A stretch of DNA of 64,000 nucleotides from Amyelois transitella (GCF_032362555.1 NC_083536.1:1984001-2048000), one strand, 5' to 3'. Positions 1-11,504 are shown, counted from the stretch's first letter. The notes: a model not told the origin generated them from the letters alone. Program-made: numbers and translations.

Positions 1-1626
1 TCAGAGCAGAAAAGGAATGACAGGATTAGAAAGAAACCTGAGAGGTATGGCTACTCTAACATGTGTACTGATGTAGGTGTGGAGGCGTTGGATGATGCTA
101 GTGATCTAACTGTGCAGGAAGCGTTGGCAGGACCAGAGAAGGAACAGTGGTTAAGTGCTATTAGGGAAGAGCTGGATTGTTTTAGTGAAAATGATGCCTG
201 GGAGTTGGTAGACACTCCAGATTCAGGTGCAGTGGTAAAGTGCAAGTGGGTTCTTAAAAAGAAATATTGTGACAATAAAGTGAGATATCGTGCACGCTTA
301 GTTGCTAAGGGATTCACACAAAGACCTGGTGTTGACTATCAGGAAACATTTTCCCCTGTTATAAGACATTCAACTTTACGCTATCTGTTTGCATTAAGTG
401 TACAGTTAAATATGGATATAACTCATTTAGATGTCACCACAGCGTTTCTGAATGGTCATCTAAAAGAGGATATATTTATGCAATTACCAGAATGTTTTCC
501 TATTGTAAATTGTAATAAGGTCCTTAAATTAAAAAAGGCAGTTTATGGCCTAAAACAGGCTTCGCTAGCCTGGTATGATAGAGTAAAGGAAACTTTATGT
601 AATTTAGGTTATACTAAAAGTAAAATAGAACCTTGTGTATTTATGAGAAATTGTAACAATGATAAAAAGGTAATTGTTGGGATCTATGTTGATGATTTTC
701 TAATATTTTCAAATGATAATTCTGAGACTGATAGTTTAATAAAAGCTTTAAGTAATAAATTTAAAATTAAAAATCTTGGTCAAGTTAAACAATACCTAGG
801 AATGAGAGTTAATGTTAATAGAAAGTCTAATGTAGTAACTCTTGATCAGGAGAATTATATTGAACAATTGATGCAAAAGTTTAATATGTCTGAATGTAGT
901 ACAGCTGTTACACCTATTGAATGTAAATTAAATCTTGAAAAATCCAATGTTTGTGAAGATAACATACCTTATCAAAGGTTAATAGGCAGTTTAATGTACT
1001 TAGCAGTGTTAACTAGACCAGACATAGCATACTCTGTCAGTTATTTGTCTCAATTTAATAGGTCTTATACGCATGTTCACTTTAATTATGCTAAAAGAAT
1101 TTTGAGATACTTGTATAAGACTAAAGACTATTGTTTAAGGTACTCCCAGGAAACACCAGACTTGATAGGTTATGTAGACGCTGATTGGGCGAGTGACGCT
1201 ATTGATAGGCGTTCATATACCGGATACTGTTTTATGAAGTGTGGTTCTCCTGTTTCATGGGAGAGCAGGAAACAGCGCACAGTGGCTTTGAGTAGCTGTG
1301 AAGCAGAATACATGGCTTTATCGGAAGCATGTCGTGAAGCCATATATTTGCGAAATATTGAACAAGAAATACTTGGTTCTTGTAAAAGATTAATTATATT
1401 TAACGATAGCCAGAGTGCGTTGAAGCTCGCTAACAGTCATCAGTCACACAAGAGATCCAAACATATAGATGTGAGATATAATTTTATTTGTGAAGTTATT
1501 GAAAAAGGAAAAATTGAAACTAAATATGTTCGGACCTCTCAAATGCCTGCTGATTTATTAACTAAGGGTTTGTCTGGGGCAAAGCATTACCAATTTATGA
1601 AATACTTGGGTATAGATAGAAAATAA
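1..1626 (+). CDS. Ty1/Copia pol polyprotein, C-terminal half (RT and RNase H), cut by window edge
   Basis: The frame is open from base 1, so the gag, protease and integrase parts lie outside the window. Numbering from the first Met at base 61, the reverse transcriptase carries the Copia-type YVDD active site at about residues 209-212 and a conserved VYGLKQA motif at about 161-167. RNase H follows, with VDADWAS, ALSSCEAEYMAL and NDSQSA blocks, and the protein ends after the family-typical ADLLTKGL. No stop or frameshift is visible. A purine-rich tract and LTR start about 35 bases downstream. It makes cDNA from the element's RNA. It differs clearly from the second Copia at 7075-11504, so this is another family. 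Confidence 0.93.
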   Translation, partial: SEQKRNDRIRKKPERYGYSNMCTDVGVEALDDASDLTVQEALAGPEKEQWLSAIREELDCFSENDAWELVDTPDSGAVVKCKWVLKKKYCDNKVRYRARLVAKGFTQRPGVDYQETFSPVIRHSTLRYLFALSVQLNMDITHLDVTTAFLNGHLKEDIFMQLPECFPIVNCNKVLKLKKAVYGLKQASLAWYDRVKETLCNLGYTKSKIEPCVFMRNCNNDKKVIVGIYVDDFLIFSNDNSETDSLIKALSNKFKIKNLGQVKQYLGMRVNVNRKSNVVTLDQENYIEQLMQKFNMSECSTAVTPIECKLNLEKSNVCEDNIPYQRLIGSLMYLAVLTRPDIAYSVSYLSQFNRSYTHVHFNYAKRILRYLYKTKDYCLRYSQETPDLIGYVDADWASDAIDRRSYTGYCFMKCGSPVSWESRKQRTVALSSCEAEYMALSEACREAIYLRNIEQEILGSCKRLIIFNDSQSALKLANSHQSHKRSKHIDVRYNFICEVIEKGKIETKYVRTSQMPADLLTKGLSGAKHYQFMKYLGIDRK

Positions 1627-1674
1627 TTAATGTAAACATTGTTGTTGTTTTTTGTTATTTCGATATAGTGGGGG

Positions 1675-1880
1675 TGTTAGTCATTGGTATCGAAATAATA
1701 TGAAATATTTTTATGTCACATACAAACTAGCGCTACTCAGTGGCAATGTGGTAATATTAGGTACTAAGATAATAATTAAAACTATAAGATGTTAAATGTC
1801 TATGATCCCAACTCTGTATTGTCTATATATCTCTCTGTTTTCTCTGGCTGAATAAACGCTGCGTGTTCGTAATAAAAATA
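1675..1880 (+). repeat. 3' LTR of the first Copia element (end approximate)
   Basis: A GTGGGGG polypurine tract precedes a TGTTAG start at 1675. AATAAA at 1851-1856 could serve as the poly(A) signal. The right edge is uncertain because the 5' LTR is outside the window; Polinton coding sequence is recognisable from about 1890. Confidence 0.6.
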
Positions 1881-1883
1881 ATT

Positions 1884-4200
1884 CTTTTAATTAGTAATTA
1901 TATTAACGAACCAGTCCCAATGATATTTACTGATGATGATGAAACGGAGTTTATCATAGCAACTCGCTGCCATATTTGTAACAACTTTGTATTTTCAGAC
2001 CGGGTACGCGACCATTGTCATGTTATCGGTCGCTACAGAGGACCTGCCCACCCACAATGCAATTTGCAATTTAAACGTCCCTCGTTTGTACCCATCTTTT
2101 TCCACAACCTAGCCGGTTATGACTGTCACTTATTCATTAAAGCTTTGGCTGAAGTTCCTGGTGACATAAAAATTACACCCAAAACTAAAGAAAACTATGT
2201 TTCATTCACCAAATTTGTACCGGTTTCAAATGATCAGTTTTATCAGCTTCGTTTTGTTGATTCATTTAAATTTCTAGCTACAAGTTTAAGTAAATTATCA
2301 GACACTTTGAAACCAGATGACTTTGAATACCTTAAAAATTTTTACCCCTGTGATGAGAAATTTCAGTTACTTACTCGTAAAGGTGTATATCCGTACGAGT
2401 ACATGAGCTCATGGGAACGTTATCAAGAAAGTCAACTTCCACCAAAAGAATTATTTTACAGTTCGCTGAATGACGAACATATCTCCGATGAGGATTACAG
2501 GCATGCGAATTTAATTTGGTCAACCTTTAAAATTTCTGACCTAGGTTCATATACGGATCTCTATTTGAAAACTGATGTGCTATTACTATCAGATATTTTT
2601 GAAAATTTTCGTCGGACTTGCAAACAGCATTATCAGTTGGATCCAGCATTTTATTTGACCGCACCTAGTCTATCTTTTGATGCAATGTTGCTTAAAACAG
2701 GCGTTCAGTTAGAGCTTATCAATGATTTATCTATGATTCGAATGTTACAACAGGGCATTCGCGGCGGTGTGTGCCTATGTTCCCATAGACATGCTAAAGC
2801 TAAAACAAAGATCAGTACCCGGCAATCCAAATCAATGGGGTTAAAATGCAAAGGGTTTACAAATTTAAATATCTAGGGCATCTATTGACCTCTGACCTCA
2901 GGGACGATGACGACATTGAGAGGGAGCGGAGGGCGCTGGCGATGAGGGCTAACATGGTAGCTCGCAGGTTTGCTAGATGTTCGTCAAAAGTTAAGATTAC
3001 TCTTTTCAGAGCTTATTGCACGTCATTTTACACCTGCAGCCTGTGGGCCCACTATAGCAAAAAATCATACAGTGCCCTCCGAGTCCAGTATAATAATGCC
3101 TTCAGGATGCTGATGGGGCAACCAAGACGCAGTAGTGCATCAGGGATGTTCGCAGAAAACCGCGTGGACTGTTTCTATGCAACAATGCGTAAAAGATGCG
3201 CATCCCTGGTGCGCAGAGTGCGTGCGAGCGCCAACAGCATCCTGAGCATGGTTGCAAGCAGGCTGGACTGTGCGTATGTCAGTCACTGTTGCTCAATCTC
3301 AAATGGGATTGAGCGAGAGTGAGTGGCACTACTTCTGTTTTTGTTTTGTATTTGTTTTCTGTGTGTATTACTAACACTAGGCTAAGAACATTGTTACTAA
3401 CAAATGGATTGAAAAGTCTGAAATAAACAAATTATTATTATTATTATATTATTAAAGCAAATAATTCTTTCTTACCTGATTATAAACCCTTAGAGCCTAC
3501 ATCGTTTATTACTTATATCGACTGCAACAATTTATATGGGTTCAGTAAGTGTCAATATTTACCATTATCCAATTTTAGGTTTCTTAATCAAAATGAAATC
3601 AATACATTGGATATAATTCAAGTAGAAAATGATGCTGACTATGGGTTTATACTAGAGGTAGACCTAGTTTATCCTAAGCACTTGCATAATTTACATAATG
3701 ATTTACCATTTTGTCCAGAAAAATGCATCCACCTGGTGGTAAAAATCACAAACTCATTCCGAATTTATATGATAAATTTTATTATGTAATTCATTACATT
3801 CATTTAAAAACTTGTTTAAAACATGGACTGATTTTGAAAAAAATACATAGGGTAATAACATTTAGACAAAGACCGTATTTAAAACAATATATTGATTTGA
3901 ATACTATTTTAAGACAAAAAAGTTCATCCGGTTTTGAACAAGATTTTTTTAAACTGTTGAACAATAGCGTTTTTGGAAAAACTTTAGAAAACAATGAGAA
4001 GCGAGTTAATGTGCACCTGGTTAATCAGTGGGATGATAATGAAAATCTTACTAAAAAAAGAAATTGTGCTCAAAAACTTATCGCACGTCCAAATTTCCAC
4101 AGTGCAACAGTTTTTTCTGATAATTTAGTAGCTGTTCAATTAAACCCTGAAGATTTTACTGTTTTAGAACTTTCTAAAAGTCATATGAAAATGAAATGCA
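1884..4200 (+). pseudogene. Polinton/Maverick protein-primed DNA polymerase B, broken
   Basis: This is a family-B polymerase of the Polinton type, which copies the element's linear DNA from a protein primer. A Cys/His motif (CHIC...DHCH) opens the visible part. The exonuclease-like FHNLAGYD and TDVLLLSDIF motifs follow, then palm motif A (YIDCNNLYG, near 3515) and motif B (NNSVFGKTLEN, near 3960). Three breaks are visible. A LINE tail interrupts it at 2801-3452. A one-base frameshift lies at about 3716-3726, within the run after FCPE. The reading is lost after about 4185, before the expected YxDTD motif C. The N terminus is also missing, because Copia LTR sequence adjoins it. The protein cannot be functional. 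Confidence 0.9.
2801..3452 (+). mobile_element. 5'-truncated non-LTR retrotransposon inserted in the Polinton polymerase
   Basis: The insert is bounded by a 6-bp duplication, TAAAGC at 2795-2800 and 3453-3458. It encodes the C-terminal end of a LINE ORF2 (2804-3322) with blocks such as KYLGHLL and DDDIERERRALAM, then a 3' UTR with AATAAA and an (ATT)n tail. The same family recurs at 12.6-13.7 kb and 40.4-42.9 kb. Removing it rejoins the polymerase reading, which supports the boundaries. Confidence 0.88.
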
Positions 4201-4204
4201 TTTA

Positions 4205-5311
4205 TTTCTTTAACTACAAAGTGTACACTATACATTGTTAGGATTTTCTATTAAGCAAAGTATGCCTGTATCAGAAAATCCTGCTCTTTCTTAACATACA
4301 CTATTGAACACTTGTTATAACAATAAGTAGGTATTACAAGTTAAAATAAAATATAAAATGAATTAAAGAAGATATGGATATAATAAAACAAAATTTGTGT
4401 ATATGCAGAGTGTAAGAATATTTTTAACTAGTAGTCGTGTGAAGAATAGAAGAATATTGTCATGTAATTAGGGCTTCTGTTTGATTATAATTGAGTGTTT
4501 GTAGCCAATCGAAAATTCTTTTTTTCACTTCGCGTAGTCTTAAAGGATATACATTGTGTATTTCATTAATTTTGTTATATATTTTAGCTGCTTGGTACTT
4601 AAATTGCCTTTTAGCAAATTTGGATTTTGTGTTATTATCTTTAGCTACCCTGTTCCTTCTCCTTCTATTTATTCTGCTTGGTATGTATGTCATATTTTTA
4701 TGCATTTTTAAGGAGGTGTTTAAAATATAAAGTTGTCTTACAGTTAAAAGCTCACAATAGGTATACAGCTCATTCGTAGGGAATCTAAAAGGTTTAAAAA
4801 ACATAACTTTCAGCAAACAACGCTGTCCTCTTTCTACTTCGAGACATTTAGTTTTGTTTGCTCCACCCCATATAGTTATACAGTATCCTATCACAGACTG
4901 AACCAAAGCAATGTAAATTTGTTTTATTACATTTTTGTTCGTAATGTGTCTTAAAAGTTTAAAAATCCAAATCAATTTTCTAACTCTCATATTTATAGCT
5001 TCTATTTGAGAATGCCAGGACAGATGTTCATCTATTAATATGCCTAAATATTTTGTATTAGTAACTTTATGTATTTCAGGGCAGTTGCAATGTAAATAAT
5101 TGATGTTGCAGTCTTTATGTATTTTAAGTTTTAAATTAGTTGTTGGGCTGGATCTTTTAGTTATTGCAAAACAAATGTAATTCGTTTTAGATATGTTAAG
5201 GGTCAGAACATGGGAATTCAACCAATTTGATACCTTGGAAAGGCCCAATTCTGCAAGATTAAATGTTGAATTCCAGGTATTAGCAGTGAAGACCAACGCA
5301 GTGTCATCTGC
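4205..5311 (-). mobile_element. 5'-truncated Jockey/CR1-like LINE, RT C-terminal half
   Basis: On the minus strand, coding runs from about 5311 to 4460. It begins inside the RT active site (ADDTAL, the Y being lost at the junction) and continues through the thumb and C-terminal domain, including TKYLGILIDEHLSW and YCELLTVRQL. About 220 bases of AT-rich 3' UTR follow. The 5' junction at 5310-5313 is a direct join to Helitron helicase sequence; open reading upstream of it is only antisense of the Helitron. About 284 residues are uninterrupted by stops. The 3' boundary with the Polinton is approximate. Confidence 0.8.
4240..4282. repeat. 10-bp perfect inverted repeat
   Basis: AGGATTTTCT at 4240-4249 pairs with AGAAAATCCT at 4273-4282 across a 23-base loop. 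It lies where Polinton reading ends and the next LINE's 3' end begins. Its role is unknown. Confidence 0.5.
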
Positions 5312-5641
5312 ATCTCCAATCATACTACTTAGAAATCTCAGCTCTCCAAAACTATGTAATGGAACGAGAATGATCGTAAAACAGCTATCGAATAATATTA
5401 TTAAAGCTGAACTTATTTCTGGAAAGAACAAAGGACAAACAGTATTTATACCTAGAATACCACTGTTCTCTTCTGAATTGCCATTTCAATTTAAAAGACT
5501 GCAATTTCCAATTAAATTAGCTTTTAGTTTTACAATTAACAAAGCGCAAGGACAAACTTTAAAATATTGTGGCATTAACCTCAAAGAACCTTGCTTCTCT
5601 CACGGTCAGCTATACATATGTAGCTTGCTCAAGGGTAGGAA

Positions 5642-5794
<153 letters not shown>

Positions 5795-5918
5795 AAATGA
5801 AAAATGTTGTTTATAAGCAAATAGTGTAAACAATGAGCGAATGTTTTCAATATTTTTTTTTACTATCGCGTCAAAGTTTATTTTTTTATTTCACCTACCG
5901 TGTAATCTTATACCAACT

Positions 5919-5946
5919 CCCGGGCGAAGCCGGGTATTATAGCTAG
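5919..5946 (+). terminator. Helitron 3' hairpin and CTAG terminus
   Basis: Stem CCCGG (5919-5923) and CCGGG (5930-5934) with loop GCGAAG, then TATTATAGCTAG. This matches the end signal of rolling-circle Helitrons. The same signal ends the copy at 17812-17839. Confidence 0.85.
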
Positions 5947-7074
5947 TGTGTTTATAATACTTTTGTTTTTGACACTTATCACAAGTTGTTACAAATTTGT
6001 ATACGTCATTATCTATGCCGGGCCAATAGTAATGACGTTTAATATTATTATTCATTCTTCTTATACCTGCGTGGCCGCTAGTTGGCAATATGTGAAAATC
6101 ATTTAGTATGACGCGCCTGTCGTCTTTATTATTTATTTTAGTGACACCTTTTATTATGCATAACCGGGATCCGGACCTATTTATATATTTTTTTTATATA
6201 TTGAGTTAACTCTTTTATAATATTTTCGGTGTCTTTATTACGCATTCTTCATCTATTTTTAGTGTCTTGCAAAATGCATCTAGTTCATTCACGAGGAATC
6301 TGATTTAGTACATGATCCTAAACTAGGGTTGACACATATCATAAGTGATTCAGGCGAATAGATGATTGATGATGTTTTACTCGTATTTTCAACTTTTTTT
6401 TTTTGGAATCTTTTTATAATCCAGAAAAATTGAGTTCTGGTAGTCCTATTGGTTTTTTGAGTAACTCAACCATGCTTGGGTGATCAGTCCACTCATAGCT
6501 AGAGTCTTTCTCTATTGAGCTTCATGATCCTTTATTTAGCTCATCTAATTGTCTCTTTTTAGCCCTTGTCATTACTGACATGACATGTTTATTCTTTATT
6601 GTTTATTCTTATCATTACTGACAGTGTTTTTAATTCTTTACTTGTAATTTCAATCTGAGATAATGCGTCTGCAGCTACATTATCTTTCCCTTTTAGATAC
6701 TTCACCGTAAAATCATATTCTTCCAAACACAATCGGAACGTAGTGAGTCTACTTGAAGGATTATTCATATCAAATAAGTAAACTAATGGGCGATGATCTG
6801 TTATAATTTGAATTTTCTTCCGTATAGGTAAGGACGGAAATTTTTAACTGCCTATAGAATTGCAACAACTCTTTCTCGATTGTGGGGTAATTTTTTTCTG
6901 CTTTATTTAAGGTGCGACTTGCATAAGCTACTGGCAAGCCATCTCCGTTTGATAAAACACACCCTAAAGCTATAGCTGATGCATCAGTATGGAGGATGAA
7001 TTCGTTTTCAATTGAAAAATTAGGATACTGCAATAGCGGTGGATTACTCATTAACTGTTTAAGTTTGTCAAATG
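5947..7074 (-). pseudogene. Ty3/Gypsy pol, RNase H to integrase zinc domain (decayed)
   Basis: Minus-strand reading from about 7070 gives the RNase H start ([32 protein letters not shown]). A frameshift follows near 6840, then the rest of RNase H to the ADALSQ block near 6670, a decayed linker, and the integrase H2C2 zinc-binding motif (GHAGIRR, CDKCQKQK) at 6070-5950. Stops and frameshifts are spread throughout. It is the downstream half of the Gypsy whose RT lies at 11505-12317; the Copia at 7075-11504 separates them. The Helitron end at 5946 cuts the integrase. Confidence 0.88.
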
Positions 7075-7240
7075 TAATAAACGAAATGAAAATAAACTGG
7101 TTTTATAATAGTTTTGGTTTATTTCAAGCACTTCGTGGTTCACAAAACAATGTCACAGAGTAGAAGAAAAAAAATGGAAGGTACAATATAGCCAAGAGCG
7201 AGTCTGTACAAAAAGGCGGGAAATTCAAATTATTTCAACA
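7075..7240 (-). repeat. Copia 3' LTR
   Basis: This 166-bp copy lies at the low-coordinate end, which is the 3' end of the minus-strand element. It follows the polypurine tract and reads TGTTGAAATA... on the minus strand. Confidence 0.93.
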
Positions 7241-7333
7241 CTTTCCCTGAATTTAAGCCTGGCAAAAAAAAATAAAAAACCTACTCTGTAAATTATGTAC
7301 TTACATAACACAAAAAAATATAAGTAATGATAA

Positions 7334-10300
7334 TTAAAGTAAAGAACTAAGCAAACACATTCCAAGTTTAGATCTGAGAATTTCAAAATTATTTTTTGAC
7401 AAAGCTTTAGTGAGTACATCTGCATATTGTTCTTTACTACTAACAAACTTTAATGAAATTATCTTTTGATGATATTTCTCTTTGATAAAGTGATATTTGA
7501 TATCAATGTGTTTACATCTTTTATGAAAACTTGCATTTTTTATGACTTTGATGGCACTTTGATTATCTAAATTAAGCCATATAGTATCTTGTTTAAATTC
7601 ACTGATATCACTTAAGAGTTGTTTCACCCACATGGCTTCTTTGGTGGCGGCACAAGCTGCCATGAACTCGGCCTCTGTGGTAGACAGAGCCACAGTTTGT
7701 TGCTTTTGGCTGGACCAAGTCACAGCTGCTCCATTCTTTATAAAAACATAGCCAGTGACCGAGCGACGAGTATCTAAGTCATTTGCATAATCGGCGTCAC
7801 TGTAGCCTATGATTTCTGATGATTGTGAGCTCTTAGTGTAACATAATCCGTAGTCTTTTGTTGATTTTAAATATTTAAATATCTTCTTGATAGCATTCCA
7901 GTGCATCTCATTATAATTAGTTATAAATCGACTTACCAGACCCACTGCAAATGTTATGTCAGGTCGACTCACTATTGCCAGGTGCATGAGGGAGCCAACA
8001 GCCTCTCTGTACGGTATGTTTTTCTCTGGTTCCCCTTCTCCTTTCTGCAGCTTCATGTGTGGGTCGACTGGAACACTGTTGGTATTGGCATTATTCATGT
8101 TAAACTTGTTTAAAATTTGTTCTATACATTTAGCCTGATGTATAAATATACAGTTACTAAATCTTTCTATTTGCATTCCTACAAAGTTGCTCGGTGTATT
8201 TAATACTTTAATTTCAAATATTGTTTTCAATTCAGCAGTTATTTCTTGTAATGCTGCTTCATCAGTTGAAAACAACAATCCATCGTCGACATACAAGCAA
8301 AAATAGCATTTCTTTTTATTTACTAATCCAACATAGACACACTGATCAGCTTTACTGTTAACAAATCCAAATTTTTTCAGAACAAAATCAAATTTACTAT
8401 TCCAACACCGTGGGCTTTGTTTCAATCCGTATAAAGACTTATTGAGTTTACATACCATATTTTCTTCACATGGCAGGCCATCTGGTGGAGACATGAATAT
8501 GGTTTCTTCCAGTTCACCATAGAGGAAGGCTGTCTTCACATCAAGTTGCATAATTTTGAGATCATGTTGAACAGCTGTGGATAGTAATAATCGAATTGAG
8601 TCATACCTCACTGTCGGTGCAAAGGTTTCTTGATAGTCAATACCTGCAGTTTGTGCATATCCTTTGGCACAAAGTCTGGATTTGTAGCGTGGACCTGATG
8701 GTTCTTCTTTGATTCGGAATACCCATTTACATCCAATTATTTTGGTATTTGGGGGCTTTTTAACCAATGTCCATGTATTATTTTTCTGGTGGGAATCCAG
8801 TTCTTCATTTATTGATTTTTCCCACTTTTCTTTATCAATTGAGTTTATAGCTTCTCTGTATGTTGCTGGAACATCTGCGAGAATTTCTTCATGCTGACAC
8901 AGGTAAGTATTTTCATCGGAGCTGTCCAAATTTATAATGTTTCTGTCTCTGTTTCTAGGTCTCAGTGTGATGTTGCTGACTGGAGGAGTATCAAGACTGG
9001 TATCAGGTATGTAGTCACTATCTGAATTTGACTTGTTTTCACATACTGTATCATACGAACTTTCTGAAAATGAGTCATCTTCTTCTTTATTATTAATAAT
9101 GTTATCATTTGTTTCAGATTTCGTTGACAATTCTACAGGAACATAATCTCTCTTCACAGTAGACTCTAGAAATGTAGCATCTCTGCTTTTTATAACTCTT
9201 CGCGTGCCCGGTATTATAAATCGGTAGCCTTTGGTGTGATCACAATATCCAATGAAAATCATTTTTTGTGCTTTTGGGTCCCACTTCTTACGTTTCTCTT
9301 TAGGCAGGTGCACCATTGCTTCACAGCCAAAAATACGCATGTGATTTACTTTTGGTTTCTGTCCTGTCCAAATTTCTTCCGGGGTTTTAAACAACAAGGA
9401 CCTAGTCGGAGAACGGTTGATAACATAAGCAGCAGTATGTATTGCATCAGCCCAGTACTGTTTGGATAAATTGGCATTCAGGAGCATACATTTAGCCTTT
9501 TCGATGAGTGTTCTATTCATACGTTCTGCGGTCCCGTTCTGTTCTGGTGTGTAAGGTGTGGTTGTTTGGTGTATAATGCCAGCACCTTTCAGATAATCAG
9601 AGAACCCCTTGTTGACGTATTCCAAGCCGTTGTCAGTTCGAAGAATTTTTATGCGAGCATTCAGCTGATTCTCTACTTCATTCTTAAATTCTTTGAATTT
9701 TTCCAGGGCATCAGACTTGTTTCTAAGAAAATAAACATAAATCTTCTTGGAATAGTCATCGAGAAATGTTATGAAGTATTTGGCACCTCCTAATGTTTCA
9801 GTTTCCATTGGGCCACATATATCAGAGTGGACCAAGTCAAGTACACTTTTAGCCCTCGAGCCTTCACTTCTAAAAGGTAGTCGTGTCTGCTTACCTTCCT
9901 TACATGTAATGCATGTCAGATTTTCTGATTTTTCTGAGAAAATTACATGGTCAGTATTTTCTGTCATTTTTCTTAGACTATGGAAATTCAGATGTCCCAT
10001 TCTTTGGTGCCACAGGTAAGCATCTTCTTTTTCAACATCGGACATGCATGCATAGCCTACTCCAGGCATATTCAACCGGTACATATTGTTGATCAAGCTT
10101 GCTGTTGCTACGATCTGACCATTGCTGTTAATAATAACACAGCCCGAGTTATCAAATCTTACTTGGCCTCCACTTTGTATAATCTGACTTACTGACAGTA
10201 GATTTGTAGCAAGTTCGGGGACACATAAAACATTTGTAAACAGCACTCTCCTTTCTTCACCTTTGTCGTTATAGACATCTAAGCTCACTTGTCCCGAGCA

Positions 10301-11170
10301 TTGCACAGATAATACTTTGTTGTCTGCAACTCTTATGTTTTGTATGACAGGAGTTGTTGAATTCTGTATCAAACTTTTGTATCTGGTCATGTGTGATGAT
10401 GCACCTGAATCCACATACCATACGTCATCTTGACTGGAAGTTGCTATAAACACAGCAGCATAAGATGAATTCACGGACTTATGTTGTGTATTTTTGGTTT
10501 TGGATTTGCATTCTGGACTTTTATGACCATATTTATTACAACTGTAGCACCTAGGGCCTTTTGATGGCTTCTTATTGTAGTACTGTGCTTTCTTGTTGGC
10601 CACAAACGCTGTTGATGAACTATTAGGTTGTCTTACATCTTGTAATAATTTTGATTTGACAGAATCAGAAGTTATCTTCATGCCAGAGCTTTCTATAGCT
10701 ATTATCATTGGTTGATAAGATTCAGGCAGACCGGAGAGCAGCAGAGTGCCGAGCCACTCGTCATCCACTTTAAAACCAATGTTTCTGAGCTTGTGAGCAG
10801 TATTCATTATCTTGCTTACGTATTCTTCTACATTTTGACATCCAGTTAGTGAAGTATTACAGAGATCACGCAGCAAACCAACCCGACGTGTCAGCCCAGA
10901 GTCGTCAAAGGCCAGTGACAACTTTTCCCATACTTCCTTTGCGGTGTGGGCCTCCTGAATGTGTACATAATTTGTTGGATCCACTAGCAGAATTATCTTC
11001 GTCTTAGCCTTTGTATCTCGTTTAGCATCGAATGCACTGTCTGTGTGAGGTTCAACGCAGTCCCACAACTCTTCATGTTCGAGGTAAGTTTTGACAGCAA
11101 AACGCCAAGTTGCGTAATTTTCACGGCCTGTTAACTTCTCAATCAATGCTAATTGATTGTTTGATGCCAT
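7334..11170 (-). CDS. Copia gag-pol polyprotein, intact, 1278 aa
   Basis: One uninterrupted frame holds all expected parts in Copia order. Gag occupies about residues 1-225 and ends in a CCHC knuckle (C208 to C221). An aspartic protease has DSG at 254-256. The integrase has an HHCC zinc site (H388, H393, C420, C423) and catalytic D450, D513 and E549. The reverse transcriptase has YVDD at 960-963. RNase H has SDADYAND and STTEAEFMA blocks. The Met at 11170 was chosen because it begins the usual short N terminus before the gag LTGRENYATW motif. All catalytic residues I can check are present, so the element may be able to move. Confidence 0.95.
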   Translation of the reverse strand: MASNNQLALIEKLTGRENYATWRFAVKTYLEHEELWDCVEPHTDSAFDAKRDTKAKTKIILLVDPTNYVHIQEAHTAKEVWEKLSLAFDDSGLTRRVGLLRDLCNTSLTGCQNVEEYVSKIMNTAHKLRNIGFKVDDEWLGTLLLSGLPESYQPMIIAIESSGMKITSDSVKSKLLQDVRQPNSSSTAFVANKKAQYYNKKPSKGPRCYSCNKYGHKSPECKSKTKNTQHKSVNSSYAAVFIATSSQDDVWYVDSGASSHMTRYKSLIQNSTTPVIQNIRVADNKVLSVQCSGQVSLDVYNDKGEERRVLFTNVLCVPELATNLLSVSQIIQSGGQVRFDNSGCVIINSNGQIVATASLINNMYRLNMPGVGYACMSDVEKEDAYLWHQRMGHLNFHSLRKMTENTDHVIFSEKSENLTCITCKEGKQTRLPFRSEGSRAKSVLDLVHSDICGPMETETLGGAKYFITFLDDYSKKIYVYFLRNKSDALEKFKEFKNEVENQLNARIKILRTDNGLEYVNKGFSDYLKGAGIIHQTTTPYTPEQNGTAERMNRTLIEKAKCMLLNANLSKQYWADAIHTAAYVINRSPTRSLLFKTPEEIWTGQKPKVNHMRIFGCEAMVHLPKEKRKKWDPKAQKMIFIGYCDHTKGYRFIIPGTRRVIKSRDATFLESTVKRDYVPVELSTKSETNDNIINNKEEDDSFSESSYDTVCENKSNSDSDYIPDTSLDTPPVSNITLRPRNRDRNIINLDSSDENTYLCQHEEILADVPATYREAINSIDKEKWEKSINEELDSHQKNNTWTLVKKPPNTKIIGCKWVFRIKEEPSGPRYKSRLCAKGYAQTAGIDYQETFAPTVRYDSIRLLLSTAVQHDLKIMQLDVKTAFLYGELEETIFMSPPDGLPCEENMVCKLNKSLYGLKQSPRCWNSKFDFVLKKFGFVNSKADQCVYVGLVNKKKCYFCLYVDDGLLFSTDEAALQEITAELKTIFEIKVLNTPSNFVGMQIERFSNCIFIHQAKCIEQILNKFNMNNANTNSVPVDPHMKLQKGEGEPEKNIPYREAVGSLMHLAIVSRPDITFAVGLVSRFITNYNEMHWNAIKKIFKYLKSTKDYGLCYTKSSQSSEIIGYSDADYANDLDTRRSVTGYVFIKNGAAVTWSSQKQQTVALSTTEAEFMAACAATKEAMWVKQLLSDISEFKQDTIWLNLDNQSAIKVIKNASFHKRCKHIDIKYHFIKEKYHQKIISLKFVSSKEQYADVLTKALSKNNFEILRSKLGMCLLSSLL

Positions 11171-11338
11171 TTTTAAGTTTTATTCGATTTTATAAACTGC
11201 ACTATAAACTGTGAAAATGTTCCAACAAGAAAATGACCGGCATTTGAGGTTATGTCCACACGTATAATAATGTCTTTTGCACTTTTTCACTATTATTGTT
11301 ACTGTCCGTATTTCTGGGCTTTACTGGGCTTTATAACC

Positions 11339-11504
11339 TAATAAACGAAATGAAAATAAACTGGTTTTATAATAGTTTTGGTTTATTTCAAGCACTTCGT
11401 GGTTCACAAAACAATGTCACAGAGTAGAAGAAAAAAAATGGAAGGTACAATATAGCCAAGAGCGAGTCTGTACAAAAAGGCGGGAAATTCAAATTATTTC
11501 AACA
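11339..11504 (-). repeat. Copia 5' LTR
   Basis: Identical by eye to 7075-7240. It should hold the promoter for the polyprotein. The start codon at 11170 lies 168 bases inside. Confidence 0.93.

Larger units (their letters stand above)
7075..11504 (-). mobile_element. Full-length, apparently intact Ty1/Copia retrotransposon
   Basis: The element is 4,430 bp with 166-bp LTRs at 7075-7240 and 11339-11504 that I find identical by eye. It is flanked by a 5-bp duplication AAATG (7070-7074 and 11505-11509). It carries one long ORF. On the minus strand, GGTTATAAAGCCCAG just inside the 5' LTR resembles the Copia-type primer site for an internal part of initiator tRNA-Met, and AGGGAAAG just before the 3' LTR is the polypurine tract. 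It sits inside an old Gypsy pol gene. The identical LTRs and single open frame indicate a recent insertion. Confidence 0.95.

Noticed and set aside
5313..5431. N-terminal 40 residues of a minus-strand LINE reading (MFFPEISS...)
   Set aside because: The same residues appear antisense to the Helitron helicase at 17.3-17.4 kb, so they are a shadow and not LINE sequence.
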